A stretch of DNA of 64,000 nucleotides. It comes from Pseudomonas sp. BP8 (GTDB taxonomy: Bacteria > Pseudomonadota > Gammaproteobacteria > Pseudomonadales > Pseudomonadaceae). A program made the position numbers and the translations under genes. Location: positions 4,618,501 through 4,682,500 of the forward strand of contig NZ_JAGINK010000001.1 in NCBI RefSeq assembly GCF_017875955.1, given 5' to 3'. Below the pieces are notes generated by a model. That model saw only the letters and a program-made list of their open reading frames with translations. It was not told the DNA's origin and searched no databases. Positions 44,361-53,127 of this stretch are shown here, in pieces (positions within the stretch are counted from its first letter, which is position 1; each line of letters opens with the position of its first letter).

Positions 44361-44524
44361 CGGGGAATGCCTCCTACCGTTAGTCGAGTGCTGATTATAG
44401 CGAATGCGTGAGTCACATGCGTCACCATTCAAACGGCCTTTGTGTGTCAGCACCAGTCCTGCGCGGGTGAGGCGAAACACCCCAACACCGCCCCTGCAGA
44501 GACCAGACAAGGCATGAAGAACCA

Positions 44525-44746
44525 CTAACCCACCACCCCCGATCCCGTCAACGCCTCCCGCACCAAGCCATCCACCTCCCCGTCCGGATGCGCCTGCATC
44601 CACTCGACCAGCTGCCGGCGCATGGCCGGGGCCCAGAAGCTCTGCAGATGCTGTTTGACGCCCTGCACCGCTAGCGCGCGGTCCGGCTCGCTGTCGAAAT
44701 AATGAGCAATCTGGTTGGCCATCTTGACCAGGCTTTCAGTACTCAT
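44525..44746 (-). CDS. fdsD: NAD-dependent formate dehydrogenase delta subunit
   Basis: A 73-residue protein of the FdsD family (MSTESLVKMANQIAHYF, VKQHLQSFWAPAMRRQL), a small subunit of soluble molybdenum formate dehydrogenase, needed for assembly or stability. Its ATG overlaps the fdsA stop as ATGA. It is last in the operon. Confidence 0.93.
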   Translation of the reverse strand: MSTESLVKMANQIAHYFDSEPDRALAVQGVKQHLQSFWAPAMRRQLVEWMQAHPDGEVDGLVREALTGSGVVG

Positions 44747-47628
44747 CGGCGCACCTCGGCGGTCTCCGGCTGCTCGCTGTTGCGTCGTTCCTTGAGCAAG
44801 CGGCGCTGTTCATCGCTGAATGCCTGGTAACGCTGCTGCCACTGCGACGGCTGCGACACGCGCACCACTTCCACCGCCGTGACCTTGTACTCAGGGCAGT
44901 TGGTGGCCCAGTCGGAGTTGTCGGTGGTGATCACGTTGGCGCCCGACTCAGGGAAGTGGAACGTGGTGTAGACCACCCCTGGGGCCACCCGCGCACTGAC
45001 CTGGGCACGCAGCACGGTCTGCCCGGCACGGCTGCCGATCCCGACCCAGTCGCCGTCGACGATCCCGCGGCTTTCGGCATCACTAGGGTGAATCTCCAGG
45101 CGGTCCTGGGCATGCCAGGCGACGTTTTCCGTGCGCCGGGTCTGGGCGCCGACGTTGTACTGACTGAGGATCCGCCCGGTGGTCAGCAGCAGCGGATAGC
45201 GGCTGTTGACCTTCTCGTCGGTGGGCACGTAGCCGGTCAACATGAAGCGCCCCTTGCCCCGCACAAACTGGTCGATGTGCATGGTCGGGGTGCCGTCGGG
45301 CGCGGCGTCATTGCAGGGCCATTGCAGGCTGCCGTGGCGGTCGAGTTCGCTGTAGCTGACGCGGTGGAAGCTCGGCGTCAGGCGGGCGATTTCATCCATG
45401 ATCTGCGACGGATGACGGTAGTTCATCGGGTAACCCAAGGCATTGGCCAGGGCCACGGTAGCCTCCCAGTCGGCCTTGCCCGCCAGCGGCGCCATGACCT
45501 TGCGCACCCGCGAGATGCGCCGCTCGGCGTTGGTAAAGGTGCCGTCCTTCTCAAGGAACGAGCTGCCCGGCAAGAACACATGGGCGAACTTGGCCGTCTC
45601 GTTGAGGAAGATATCCTGCACCACCACGCACTCCATGGCGCGCAGGGCCGCGGTGATGTGCTGGGTATTGGGGTCGCTCTGGGCGATGTCCTCGCCCTGG
45701 CAGTAGAGCGCCTTGAAGCTGCCATCCAGGGCCGCCTCGAACATGTTGGGGATGCGCAGGCCTGGGTCAGGCTGCAAGGTCACGCCCCAGGCCTGCTCGA
45801 ACTCGGCACGCACGCTGTCGTTGGAGATGTGCCGATAACCGGGCAACTCATGCGGGAACGAGCCCATGTCGCACGAGCCCTGCACGTTGTTCTGCCCACG
45901 CAGCGGGTTCACCCCGACCCCTTCGCGGCCAATGTTGCCGGTGGCCATGGCCAGGTTGGCGATGCCCATCACCGCAGTGCTGCCCTGGCTGTGCTCGGTG
46001 ACACCCAGGCCGTAGTAGATCGCCGCGTTGCCACCGCTGGCGTACAGCCGAGCGGCCGCGCGGATTTGCTCGGCGGGCACGCCGCACACCGGACCGAGTA
46101 CCTCCGGGGCATTCTCCGCGAGGCTGACGAAGTCGCGCCAGCGGGCGAAATCCGCGCCTTCGCAGCGGGCATCGACAAAGGCTTGAGCAAGCAGGCCTTC
46201 GCTGACGATGACATGCGCCAGGGCATTGAGCATGGCCACGTTGGTGCCGGGGCGCAATTGCAGGTGCAGCTCGGCGCGGGCATGCGGCGAGTCGACCAGG
46301 TCGATGCGCCGGGGGTCGATGACGATCAGCCGCGCGCCCTCGCGCAAGCGCCGCTTGAGCTGCGAGCCAAACACCGGGTGGGCGTCGGTCGGGTTGGCGC
46401 CGATCACCAGGATCACGTCAGCCTGCATCACCGAATCGAAACTCTGGGTCCCGGCAGATTCGCCCAAGGTTTGCTTGAGGCCATAACCAGTCGGCGAATG
46501 GCAGACCCGCGCGCAGGTGTCGACGTTGTTGTTGCCGAACGCCGTACGCACCAGTTTCTGCACCAGGTAGGCTTCTTCGTTGGTGCAGCGGCTTGAGGTG
46601 ATACCGCCAATCGAATCACGCCCGTACTTGAGCTGAATGCGCCGCAGCTCACTGGCCGCGTAGGTGACCGCCTCGTCCCAGCTGACCTCCTGCCAGGGGT
46701 CATCGATGTGCTTGCGGATCATCGGCGTGGTGATGCGATCCGGATGGGTCGCGTAGCCCCAGGCGAAACGGCCCTTGACGCAGGCATGGCCATGGTTGGC
46801 GCCGCCGTTCTTGTCCGGCACCATGCGCACCAACTGCTCGCCCTTCATCTCGGCGCGGAACGAACAGCCGACGCCGCAGTAGGCGCAGGTGGTGATCACC
46901 GCGCGCTCGGGCTGGCCGATCTGCACCAGGCTCTTCTCGGTCAGGGTCGCCGTCGGGCAGGCCTGTACACAGGCGCCGCACGACACGCATTCAGAACTGA
47001 GGAAGTCGTCGCCGCCCGCCGCGGCAACACGTGACTCGAAGCCACGCCCGGTGATGGTCAGGGCAAACGTGCCCTGGATGTCTTCGCAGGCGCGCACGCA
47101 GCGGCTGCAGACGATGCACTTGCTCGGCTCGTAGTCGAAATACGGGTTGGAAACGTCCTTGGCCTCGGCCAGATGGTTGGCACCGTCATAGCCATAACGC
47201 ACCTCGCGCAGGCCCACCTGGCCGGCGACCGTCTGCAACTCGCAGTTGCCGTTGGCCGAACAGGTCAGGCAGTCCAGCGGGTGATCAGAGATGTACAGCT
47301 CCATGACGTTGCGGCGCAGGTCGGCCAGACGCGGAGTCTGGGTACGCACCACCATGCCCTCGCTGACCGGCGTGGTGCACGAGGCCGGGTAGCCGCGCAT
47401 GCCCTCGACCTCGACCATGCACATCCGGCACGAGCCAAACGCTTCAAGGCTGTCGGTGGCGCAGAGTTTGGGGATATTGGTGCCGAGCAGTGCCGCCGCA
47501 CGCATGACCGAAGTGCCGGCCGGCACGCTGATCGCACGGCCGTCGATGTTGACACTGACCTGCAGCGCACTGTCGCGGGCCGGGGTGCCCAGGTCGATAT
47601 CACTGGAAGGGTCGAAGTAGTTGATCAT
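44743..47628 (-). CDS. fdsA: NAD-dependent formate dehydrogenase alpha subunit
   Basis: A 961-residue catalytic subunit that oxidises formate to CO2 at a Mo-bis-MGD centre. The N-terminal part has a [2Fe-2S] ferredoxin domain (CATDSLEAFGSCRMCMVEVEG region, shown only by GSCRMCMVEV), a histidine-ligated cluster segment and two [4Fe-4S] sets (CIVCSRCVRAC; CVSCGACVQACP). The molybdopterin part starts with CAYCGVGCSF, the Mo-ligand cysteine is in CARVCHSPTG, and C-terminal dinucleotide binding follows. Selenocysteine is not used. ATG at 47628 overlaps the fdsB stop. The frame continuing to 48024 is antisense noise. Confidence 0.96.
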   Translation of the reverse strand: MINYFDPSSDIDLGTPARDSALQVSVNIDGRAISVPAGTSVMRAAALLGTNIPKLCATDSLEAFGSCRMCMVEVEGMRGYPASCTTPVSEGMVVRTQTPRLADLRRNVMELYISDHPLDCLTCSANGNCELQTVAGQVGLREVRYGYDGANHLAEAKDVSNPYFDYEPSKCIVCSRCVRACEDIQGTFALTITGRGFESRVAAAGGDDFLSSECVSCGACVQACPTATLTEKSLVQIGQPERAVITTCAYCGVGCSFRAEMKGEQLVRMVPDKNGGANHGHACVKGRFAWGYATHPDRITTPMIRKHIDDPWQEVSWDEAVTYAASELRRIQLKYGRDSIGGITSSRCTNEEAYLVQKLVRTAFGNNNVDTCARVCHSPTGYGLKQTLGESAGTQSFDSVMQADVILVIGANPTDAHPVFGSQLKRRLREGARLIVIDPRRIDLVDSPHARAELHLQLRPGTNVAMLNALAHVIVSEGLLAQAFVDARCEGADFARWRDFVSLAENAPEVLGPVCGVPAEQIRAAARLYASGGNAAIYYGLGVTEHSQGSTAVMGIANLAMATGNIGREGVGVNPLRGQNNVQGSCDMGSFPHELPGYRHISNDSVRAEFEQAWGVTLQPDPGLRIPNMFEAALDGSFKALYCQGEDIAQSDPNTQHITAALRAMECVVVQDIFLNETAKFAHVFLPGSSFLEKDGTFTNAERRISRVRKVMAPLAGKADWEATVALANALGYPMNYRHPSQIMDEIARLTPSFHRVSYSELDRHGSLQWPCNDAAPDGTPTMHIDQFVRGKGRFMLTGYVPTDEKVNSRYPLLLTTGRILSQYNVGAQTRRTENVAWHAQDRLEIHPSDAESRGIVDGDWVGIGSRAGQTVLRAQVSARVAPGVVYTTFHFPESGANVITTDNSDWATNCPEYKVTAVEVVRVSQPSQWQQRYQAFSDEQRRLLKERRNSEQPETAEVRR

Positions 47629-49178
47629 TGGGCAGCCTCCGGGCTGGCCAGACCGAAGTCGGCAGGGAAGTGCTTGAGGGCGCTGGCTACCGGATACGCG
47701 GTCATCCCGCCCATGGCGCACAGCGAGCCGTATTGCATCGTGTCGCAGAGGTCGCGCAGCAGATTGGCCTGGTCTTCGCGGTAGGCCGGGTCGGTGCTGG
47801 CGATCAAGCGCTCGACCACCTCCACCCCACGGGTCGAACCGATCCTGCACGGCGTGCATTTGCCACAGGATTCCTCTGCGCAGAACTGCAAGGCAAAACG
47901 GGCCATGCCAGCCATGTTCAGGCTGTCGTCGGCCACCACCACACCGCCGTGGCCGATCATCGCGCCCACGGCGGCAAAGGCCTCGTAGTCCAGCGGCGTG
48001 TCGAACTGCGACGGCGGGACCCACGCGCCCAACGGCCCACCGACCTGCGCTGCCTTCAACGGCCGACCGCTGGCAGTGCCGCCGCCGTAGCCTTCGACCA
48101 GCTCGCGCAAGGTCAGGCCGAAGGCACGCTCGACCAGCCCGGCGTAACGCACGTTGCCGGCCAGCTGAAACGGCAAGGTGCCGAGCGAACGGCCCATGCC
48201 GAAATCACGATAGAACGGCGCCCCCTTGGCCAGGATGATCGGCACCGAGGCCAGGGTCAGCACGTTGTGCACCAGGGTCGGCTGGCCGAACAAACCTTGC
48301 AGCGCGGGCAGCGGCGGCTTGGCGCGGACGATGCCGCGCTTGCCTTCGAGCGATTCGAGCAGCGCGGTCTCCTCGCCACAGATATAGGCGCCAGCGCCCA
48401 CCCGTACTTCGAGGTCGAACGCCACGCCGCTGCCGGTGACATCCAGGTAGCCCGCCTCGCGCGCCAGCAGCACAGCCTCGTTCAGCACCCGCACCGCATC
48501 GGGGTACTCCGAGCGCACGTAGATGTAGCCTTTACTCGCCCCTACCGCGAGGCCGGCGATGATCATGCCTTCGATCAGCAGGAACGGATCGCCCTCCATC
48601 AACATGCGATCGGCAAAGGTACCGGAGTCGCCCTCGTCGGCGTTGCATACCACGTACTTCTGGCCGGCTGGAGCGTCACGCACGGTCCGCCACTTGATCC
48701 CGGCCGGAAACGCCGCGCCACCGCGCCCACGCAGGCCGGAGTCGAGCACCGCGGCGACCACCTCGCCAGCGTCCATCAAGGCCGCCTTGGCCAGGCCGTC
48801 GAAACCGCCATGGCTGCGGTAGTCATCCAGCGACAGCGGTCGGGTGATGCCGGCGCGGGCAAACAACAGCCGCTGCTGCGACTTGAGATAGGCGATCTGC
48901 TCGACCTGGCCCAGCGCCAGCGGATGCTGGGCAGGATCTGCCGTCAGCGCATCGAGCAGGCTCGGCACGTCTTCGAGGCTCACCGGGCCGAAGCCCAGAC
49001 GGCCCTCGCCAGTGTCCAGCTCGACCAAGGGTTCCAGCCAGTACAGGCCGCGAGAGCTGGTGCGCTGGATGTGCAGCGGCAGTTGCCGCTGCGCGGCCTC
49101 GGCGGTCAGCGCCTGGGCCAACTGATCGGCGCCCACCGCGCGGGCGACTGAATCGCAGGGGATGAACAGCTTCAGCAT
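47625..49178 (-). CDS. fdsB: NAD-dependent formate dehydrogenase beta subunit
   Basis: A 517-residue subunit like NuoF, carrying FMN, NAD and a [4Fe-4S] cluster. An N-terminal thioredoxin-like extension (about 1-110) precedes the NuoF core: GLRGRGGAAFPAGIKW, CNADEGDSGTFADR, GAYICGEETALLES, and the cluster ligands in CAEESCGKCTPCR. It passes electrons from formate to NAD. ATG at 49178 follows AGGAGG by seven bases. It overlaps fdsG by seven bases and fdsA by four. Confidence 0.96.
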   Translation of the reverse strand: MLKLFIPCDSVARAVGADQLAQALTAEAAQRQLPLHIQRTSSRGLYWLEPLVELDTGEGRLGFGPVSLEDVPSLLDALTADPAQHPLALGQVEQIAYLKSQQRLLFARAGITRPLSLDDYRSHGGFDGLAKAALMDAGEVVAAVLDSGLRGRGGAAFPAGIKWRTVRDAPAGQKYVVCNADEGDSGTFADRMLMEGDPFLLIEGMIIAGLAVGASKGYIYVRSEYPDAVRVLNEAVLLAREAGYLDVTGSGVAFDLEVRVGAGAYICGEETALLESLEGKRGIVRAKPPLPALQGLFGQPTLVHNVLTLASVPIILAKGAPFYRDFGMGRSLGTLPFQLAGNVRYAGLVERAFGLTLRELVEGYGGGTASGRPLKAAQVGGPLGAWVPPSQFDTPLDYEAFAAVGAMIGHGGVVVADDSLNMAGMARFALQFCAEESCGKCTPCRIGSTRGVEVVERLIASTDPAYREDQANLLRDLCDTMQYGSLCAMGGMTAYPVASALKHFPADFGLASPEAAQ

Positions 49179-49657
49179 GGCTTCACCTCCTGCAGGCAAC
49201 CGTCGACCAGCGCCCGCAGGCGCTCGGGGGTGAGCCGCGCGTGTACCTGGCCATCGAGTTCAAGCGCCGGTGAACAGGCACAGGCGCCCAGGCAATAGAC
49301 CGGACGCAGGCTGACCGCGCCATCGGCGCTGGTGCCGTGGTCATCTAGCCCCAATTGCTCACGCAACTGCGCGGCCAGCGCCTCGGCGCCGCGGCTCTGG
49401 CAGGACTCGGCCCGGCACAGGCGCAGGGTATGCCGCGCCGGCGGCGTACTGCGAAAATCGTGATAGAAACTGATCACCCCGCGCACCTCGGCCTGGCTGA
49501 GGTTGAGGGCATGGGCGATCTCGGGCACGGCGGCATCGGGGATATACCCGGCGCCGGCCTGGATCGCATGAAGAATCGGCAACAGGGCGCCGGGCGTGTT
49601 GCGGTGGTGCTCCAGAACACGCTGGATCACGGGCAGGTCAAGCGTCTCATCAGGCAT
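49172..49657 (-). CDS. fdsG: NAD-dependent formate dehydrogenase gamma subunit
   Basis: A 161-residue subunit like NuoE with a thioredoxin-like [2Fe-2S] domain. The ligands are in CRAESCQSRG and CLGACACSPALEL. The N-terminal helical part has LLPILHAIQAGAGYIPDAAVPEIA, seen as HAIQAGAGYIPD. It is the first gene of fdsGBAD. The maturation gene fdsC/fdhD, often in this operon, is absent here. Confidence 0.95.
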   Translation of the reverse strand: MPDETLDLPVIQRVLEHHRNTPGALLPILHAIQAGAGYIPDAAVPEIAHALNLSQAEVRGVISFYHDFRSTPPARHTLRLCRAESCQSRGAEALAAQLREQLGLDDHGTSADGAVSLRPVYCLGACACSPALELDGQVHARLTPERLRALVDGCLQEVKPC

Positions 49658-49988
49658 ACAGCGGACCTCGGCATACGGACCTCGCTGCACGCGGGCAGAC
49701 GAACGTCCGGCGTCTTCGGCTGTGGCGCACCGGCCACGTCACGGTCACGTGGCGCCGGGCACCTCCTTGCCCATGGCCGTGCATCTGCGTGCACTGGCGT
49801 CAGGGGCATCCTGACAGCATGGCACTCCTGGCGGCGGGGGGATGCGTGCGAACGACCAGGCACAGTCTGAAACCGACGGAGGGTCGGCTGCAGCGATCAG
49901 TAGGGCCCGTCTTCAGATGCCCGGAGGGTCGCGTGCCTGCAATCCGCCTGGATCCGAGCAATGACGGACTTGAGCAGCTCGTTCTAGC
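49658..49988. other. 331-base gap upstream of fdsG
   Basis: It carries the fds promoter region and the sequence behind cassette copy 1. An inverted repeat around 49733-49757 (GGCCACGTCACGGTCACGTGGC: GGCCACGT / ACGTGGC) is visible and could be an operator for fds. No gene is seen, and no divergent FdsR-type regulator. Confidence 0.5.
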
Positions 49989-50279
49989 TCATTCGTCCTT
50001 ATTGAGCATGCCCATGTGCGCATCGTCCATGAGAGCCTTGGCCATTTCGCTGAGGAAGTGGGAGGCCCAAACCAGCACCGGGTCGTTTTCCATAACGCCA
50101 ATGAAGGACGCGCGGCGGGCGCTGTCGAGCAGGACTGATGCTTGCTCCAATGCATGGTCGCAGCAGTTACCCGCCTCTACCCGAAACAGTCGTTTACCTT
50201 CGATAACACCGTCCAGGCAGGATGCCGAGCCGACGGTCCAGCCAAGTCTGCCAATGACTACTGGCGGTTCGTTGTCCAT
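49989..50279 (-). CDS. DUF3077-like protein, cassette copy 1
   Basis: A 96-residue protein of a small Pseudomonas family (DUF3077, from memory). It has LFRVEAGNCCDHALEQASVL near residue 31 and VWASHFLSEMAKALMDD near 72. The function is unknown. ATG at 50279 follows GAGGA by seven bases. The 95-residue products of copies 2 and 3 are identical to it except that this one has an extra C-terminal Glu. It lies downstream of a DUF6124-like gene, with a REP between them. Confidence 0.8.
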   Translation of the reverse strand: MDNEPPVVIGRLGWTVGSASCLDGVIEGKRLFRVEAGNCCDHALEQASVLLDSARRASFIGVMENDPVLVWASHFLSEMAKALMDDAHMGMLNKDE

Positions 50280-50365
50280 AGTCAATCCTCGTGTTTTTGT
50301 ATTGCCGAGCCTCTTAGCAAGGCCAGCCCCACAGGTACAGCGCCGATCTTGAAACCGACGCACCC

Positions 50366-50412
50366 CCTGTAGGAGCTGGCTTGTCCTGCGATGGGCTGCG
50401 CAGCAGCCCCCA
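50366..50412. repeat. REP unit between the two genes of cassette copy 1
   Basis: CCTGTAGGAGCTGGCTTGTC then CTGCGATGGGCTGCGCAGCAGCCC: a REP of the AGCTGGCTTGTCCTGCGA subtype, different from the GCGGGCTTGCCCCGCG subtype elsewhere in the window. The same unit is at the same place in all three cassettes. Confidence 0.88.
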
Positions 50413-50452
50413 GGGCCCGCACAAACACCTCATCCCTCAAAATGAAAACCCA

Positions 50453-50707
50453 TCAATGCAGCGTATGCATTTCAGGCTGATCCCGCCGTTGCACCTGCGC
50501 CAACGCCGACGCGACCAACGCGCGAATCGACTCCAACTCGTGCATCACCGACAGCAGCATGATCGAGCCCGGCGACTTGGCCAGTAGCAGCATGGACTGA
50601 TGAGCGACAGTCAAGGCGCAGAGGGTGTACTCCGAGGCTTGGACCAGAGTGTCCTCAAGGGATTGCGGGGGAATGGCATGAGGCGGATCTGGAACGATCT
50701 TGAGCAT
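50453..50707 (-). CDS. DUF6124-like protein, cassette copy 1
   Basis: An 84-residue helical protein (MLKIVPDPPHAIPPQSLEDT start, then ASEYTLCALTVAHQSMLLLA). The short proline-rich start KIVPDPP followed by a helical pair is typical of small Pseudomonas proteins I know as DUF6124; unverified. The function is unknown. ATG at 50707 follows AGGAG by nine bases. It has a structured 5' leader. Confidence 0.8.
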   Translation of the reverse strand: MLKIVPDPPHAIPPQSLEDTLVQASEYTLCALTVAHQSMLLLAKSPGSIMLLSVMHELESIRALVASALAQVQRRDQPEMHTLH

Positions 50708-50761
50708 TATCGACTTCTCCTGCGTTAGCAAAAACCGCCGAGCCATCCTTTGCAGAGGATG

Positions 50762-50843
50762 GGTGGCGGCTACGTACAGGCTGCAAAACCGGGGCAGAAG
50801 AAGAAAACCCGGCAGGTCCGAAGACCTCCCGCACGTAGCCACC
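50762..50843 (-). ncRNA. Structured 5' leader, cassette copy 1
   Basis: On the minus strand, GGTGGCTACGTGCGGG (50843-50828) pairs with CCTGTACGTAGCC plus GCCACC (50780-50762), with a three-base bulge. Inside are AGGTC-TTCG-GACCT (50827-50814) and a CCGG-(pyrimidine loop)-CCGG hairpin. It precedes the DUF6124-like gene by 54 bases. Confidence 0.75.
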
Positions 50844-51090
50844 ATGAAGCGACGACGACAGCATAAATACCTGCCGACCACTTGAATGGAATCTTCTTTA
50901 GCTCGGGTTTGCATGCCCGGTCGCTGATTTGGCAGCGACTGGTCGAGACTATGAGCCGGAGAAGACCACCGCAATGGCGCAAAGGCGGTAAAAGGATGAT
51001 TCAGAAATGGACTACAGGGAACAGGGAAAATCTGATTCTTTCGTGTAGGACGTCCGGCTTTTTCAGATCACGCTGCATCGTCCACAGAGC

Positions 51091-51155
51091 TGATAACCCG
51101 GGTAGATTTGTTATCAGTTGAGCGCCAACCTGCAGTACTTAGGTTCAGGTTGGCG
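51091..51155. repeat. Two inverted repeats in the spacer between cassettes 1 and 2
   Basis: TGATAAC / GTTATCA (51091-51116) and CGCCAACCTG / CAGGTTGGCG (51123-51155), both perfect. They follow the DUF3077-like gene of copy 2 in its transcription direction. There is no T run. The same pair recurs between copies 2 and 3. Confidence 0.8.
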
Positions 51156-51172
51156 TGCCTGGCTAACTCGAC

Positions 51173-51460
51173 TCAGTCTTTATTGAGCATGCCCATGTGC
51201 GCATCATCCATGAGTGCCTTGGCCATTTCGCTAAGAAAGTGGGAGGCCCAAACCAGCACCGGGTCGTTTTCCATAACGCCAATGAAGGACGCGCGGCGGG
51301 CGCTGTCGAGCAGGACTGATGCTTGCTCAAGAGCATGGTCGCAGCAGTTACCCGCCTCTACCCGAAACAGTCGTTTACCTTCGATAACACCGTCCAGGCA
51401 GGATGCCGAGCCGACGGTCCAGCCAAGTCTGCCAATGACTACTGGCGGTTCGTTGTCCAT
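51173..51460 (-). CDS. DUF3077-like protein, cassette copy 2
   Basis: A 95-residue protein with the same sequence as copy 3 and, apart from a last glutamate, copy 1. ATG at 51460 follows GAGGA. Function unknown. Confidence 0.8.
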   Translation of the reverse strand: MDNEPPVVIGRLGWTVGSASCLDGVIEGKRLFRVEAGNCCDHALEQASVLLDSARRASFIGVMENDPVLVWASHFLSEMAKALMDDAHMGMLNKD

Positions 51461-51545
51461 AGTCAATCCTCGTGTTTTTGTATTGCCGAGCCTCTTAGCA
51501 AGGCCAACCCCACAGGTACAGCGCCGATCTTGAAACCGACGCCCC

Positions 51546-51591
51546 CCTGTAGGAGCTGGCTTGTCCTGCGATGGGCTGCGCAGCAGCCCCC
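51546..51591. repeat. REP unit between the two genes of cassette copy 2
   Basis: The same REP subtype (GTAGGAGCTGGCTTGTCCTG) and position as in copy 1. Confidence 0.88.
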
Positions 51592-51632
51592 AGGGCCCGC
51601 ACAAACACCTCATCCGTCAAAATTAAAACCCA

Positions 51633-51890
51633 TCAATGCAGCGTATGCATCTCAGGCTGATCCCGCAGTTGCACCTGCGCCAACGCCGACGCGACCAACG
51701 CGCGAATCGACTCCAATTCGTGCATCACCGACAGCAGCACGATCGAGCCCGGCGACTTGGCCAGTAGCAGCATGGACTGATGAGCGACGGTCAAGGCGCA
51801 GAGGGTGTACTCCGAGGCTTGGACCAGAGTGTCTTCAAGGGATTGAGACGGAAGATTGAAATGGGGTGGATCAGGAACGAGCTTACGCAT
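51633..51890 (-). CDS. DUF6124-like protein, cassette copy 2
   Basis: An 85-residue protein that starts MRKLVPDPPHFNLPSQSLED. From SLEDT on it differs from copy 1 at only two residues (SIVLL for SIMLL, QVQLRD for QVQRRD). The N-terminal 16 residues differ more. ATG at 51890 follows AGAGG. Confidence 0.8.
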   Translation of the reverse strand: MRKLVPDPPHFNLPSQSLEDTLVQASEYTLCALTVAHQSMLLLAKSPGSIVLLSVMHELESIRALVASALAQVQLRDQPEMHTLH

Positions 51891-51948
51891 TGTTGAAACC
51901 TCTTTTGCATTGGATTCAACCACCCTCCCACCCTTGCAATGGATGGGG

Positions 51949-52028
51949 TGGCAGCCACGTACGGGTCTGCAAGACCGGCGCAAAAGAGAAAACCGGCAGG
52001 CCCGAAGACCTCCCGTACGCAGCCGCCA
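51949..52028 (-). ncRNA. Structured 5' leader, cassette copy 2
   Basis: TGGCGGCTGCGTACGGG (52028-52012) pairs with CCCGTACGTGGCTGCCA (51965-51949) over all 17 positions when G-U pairs are allowed; three of the pairs are G-U on this strand and would be A-C mismatches on the other. The inner hairpin is AGGTC-TTCG-GGCCT. A CCGG...CCGG and an overlapping GGTC-TTGCA-GACC hairpin follow. Confidence 0.78.
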
Positions 52029-52277
52029 TAGAACACATTCGTCAGCACAGATGAAATGCTCACGACTTGGCAGTGGATCAATTTCGCTCTCAGGCTTGCA
52101 GGCCCGGCCGCTGATTTGGCAGCGACTGGGCGAGACTAGGACGCAGAAATGACCACCGCAATGGCGCAAAGGCGGTAAAAGGATGATTCAGAAATGGACT
52201 ACAGGGAACAAGGAAAATCTGATTCTTCCGTGTAGGACGTCCGGCTTTTTCAGATCACGCTGCATCGTCCACAGAGC

Positions 52278-52342
52278 TGATAACCCGGGTAGATTTGTTA
52301 TCAGTTGAGCGCCAACCTGCAGTACTTAGGTTCAGGTTGGCG
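52278..52342. repeat. Two inverted repeats in the spacer between cassettes 2 and 3
   Basis: A copy of the TGATAAC / GTTATCA and CGCCAACCTG / CAGGTTGGCG pair at 51091-51155, located 1187 bases further on. Confidence 0.8.
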
Positions 52343-52359
52343 TGCCTGGCTAACTCGAC

Positions 52360-52647
52360 TCAGTCTTTATTGAGCATGCCCATGTGCGCATCATCCATGA
52401 GTGCCTTGGCCATTTCGCTAAGAAAGTGGGAGGCCCAAACCAGCACCGGGTCGTTTTCCATGACGCCAATGAAGGACGCGCGGCGGGCGCTGTCGAGCAG
52501 GACTGATGCTTGCTCAAGAGCATGGTCGCAGCAGTTACCCGCCTCTACCCGAAACAGTCGTTTACCTTCGATAACACCGTCCAGGCAGGATGCCGAGCCG
52601 ACGGTCCAGCCAAGTCTGCCAATGACTACTGGCGGTTCGTTGTCCAT
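52360..52647 (-). CDS. DUF3077-like protein, cassette copy 3
   Basis: A 95-residue protein identical to that of copy 2. ATG at 52647 follows GAGGA. Function unknown. Confidence 0.8.
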   Translation of the reverse strand: MDNEPPVVIGRLGWTVGSASCLDGVIEGKRLFRVEAGNCCDHALEQASVLLDSARRASFIGVMENDPVLVWASHFLSEMAKALMDDAHMGMLNKD

Positions 52648-52732
52648 GGTCAATCCTCGTGTTTTTGTATTGCCGAGCCTCTTAGCAAGGCCAGCCCCAC
52701 AGGTGCAGCGCCGATCTTGAAACCGACGCCCC

Positions 52733-52777
52733 CCTGTAGGAGCTGGCTTGTCCTGCGATGGGCTGCGTAGCAGCCCC
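52733..52777. repeat. REP unit between the two genes of cassette copy 3
   Basis: The same REP subtype as in copies 1 and 2, with one change in the hairpin (GCTGCGTAGCAGCCC). Confidence 0.88.
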
Positions 52778-52812
52778 CAGGGCCCGCACAAACACCTCAA
52801 GATGAAAACCCA

Positions 52813-53070
52813 TCAATGCAGCGTATGCATCTCAGGCTGATCCCGAAGCTGAACCTGCGCCAACGCCGACGCCACCAACGCACGCACTGACTCCAACTCG
52901 TGCATGACCGACAGCAGCATGATCGAGCCCGGCGACTTGGCCAGTAGCAGCATGGACTGATGAGCGACGGTCAAGGCACAGAGGGTGTACTCCGAGGCTT
53001 GGACCAATGTGTCCTCAAGGGATTGAGGAGAATGCTTGGAATGAGGTGGATCGGGGACGATCTTGAACAT
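52813..53070 (-). CDS. DUF6124-like protein, cassette copy 3
   Basis: An 85-residue protein starting MFKIVPDPPHSKHSPQSLED. The remainder matches copies 1 and 2 apart from single substitutions (ESVRAL for ESIRAL). ATG at 53070; the upstream Shine-Dalgarno is weaker (AGATGAGATC). It is the first cassette to be reached from the dusA side. Confidence 0.8.
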   Translation of the reverse strand: MFKIVPDPPHSKHSPQSLEDTLVQASEYTLCALTVAHQSMLLLAKSPGSIMLLSVMHELESVRALVASALAQVQLRDQPEMHTLH

Positions 53071-53127
53071 GGTGTGATCTCATCTTGAATTTCAATGGAC
53101 CACCACGACACCACTTGCATTTGATGG

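Noticed and set aside
44956..46596. 546-codon open frame opposite fdsA
   Set aside because: Antisense shadow; fdsA has cofactor motifs throughout.
50142..51859. Plus-strand open frames within the cassette array
   Set aside because: Antisense to the two small genes, which have proper ribosome binding sites and family features.
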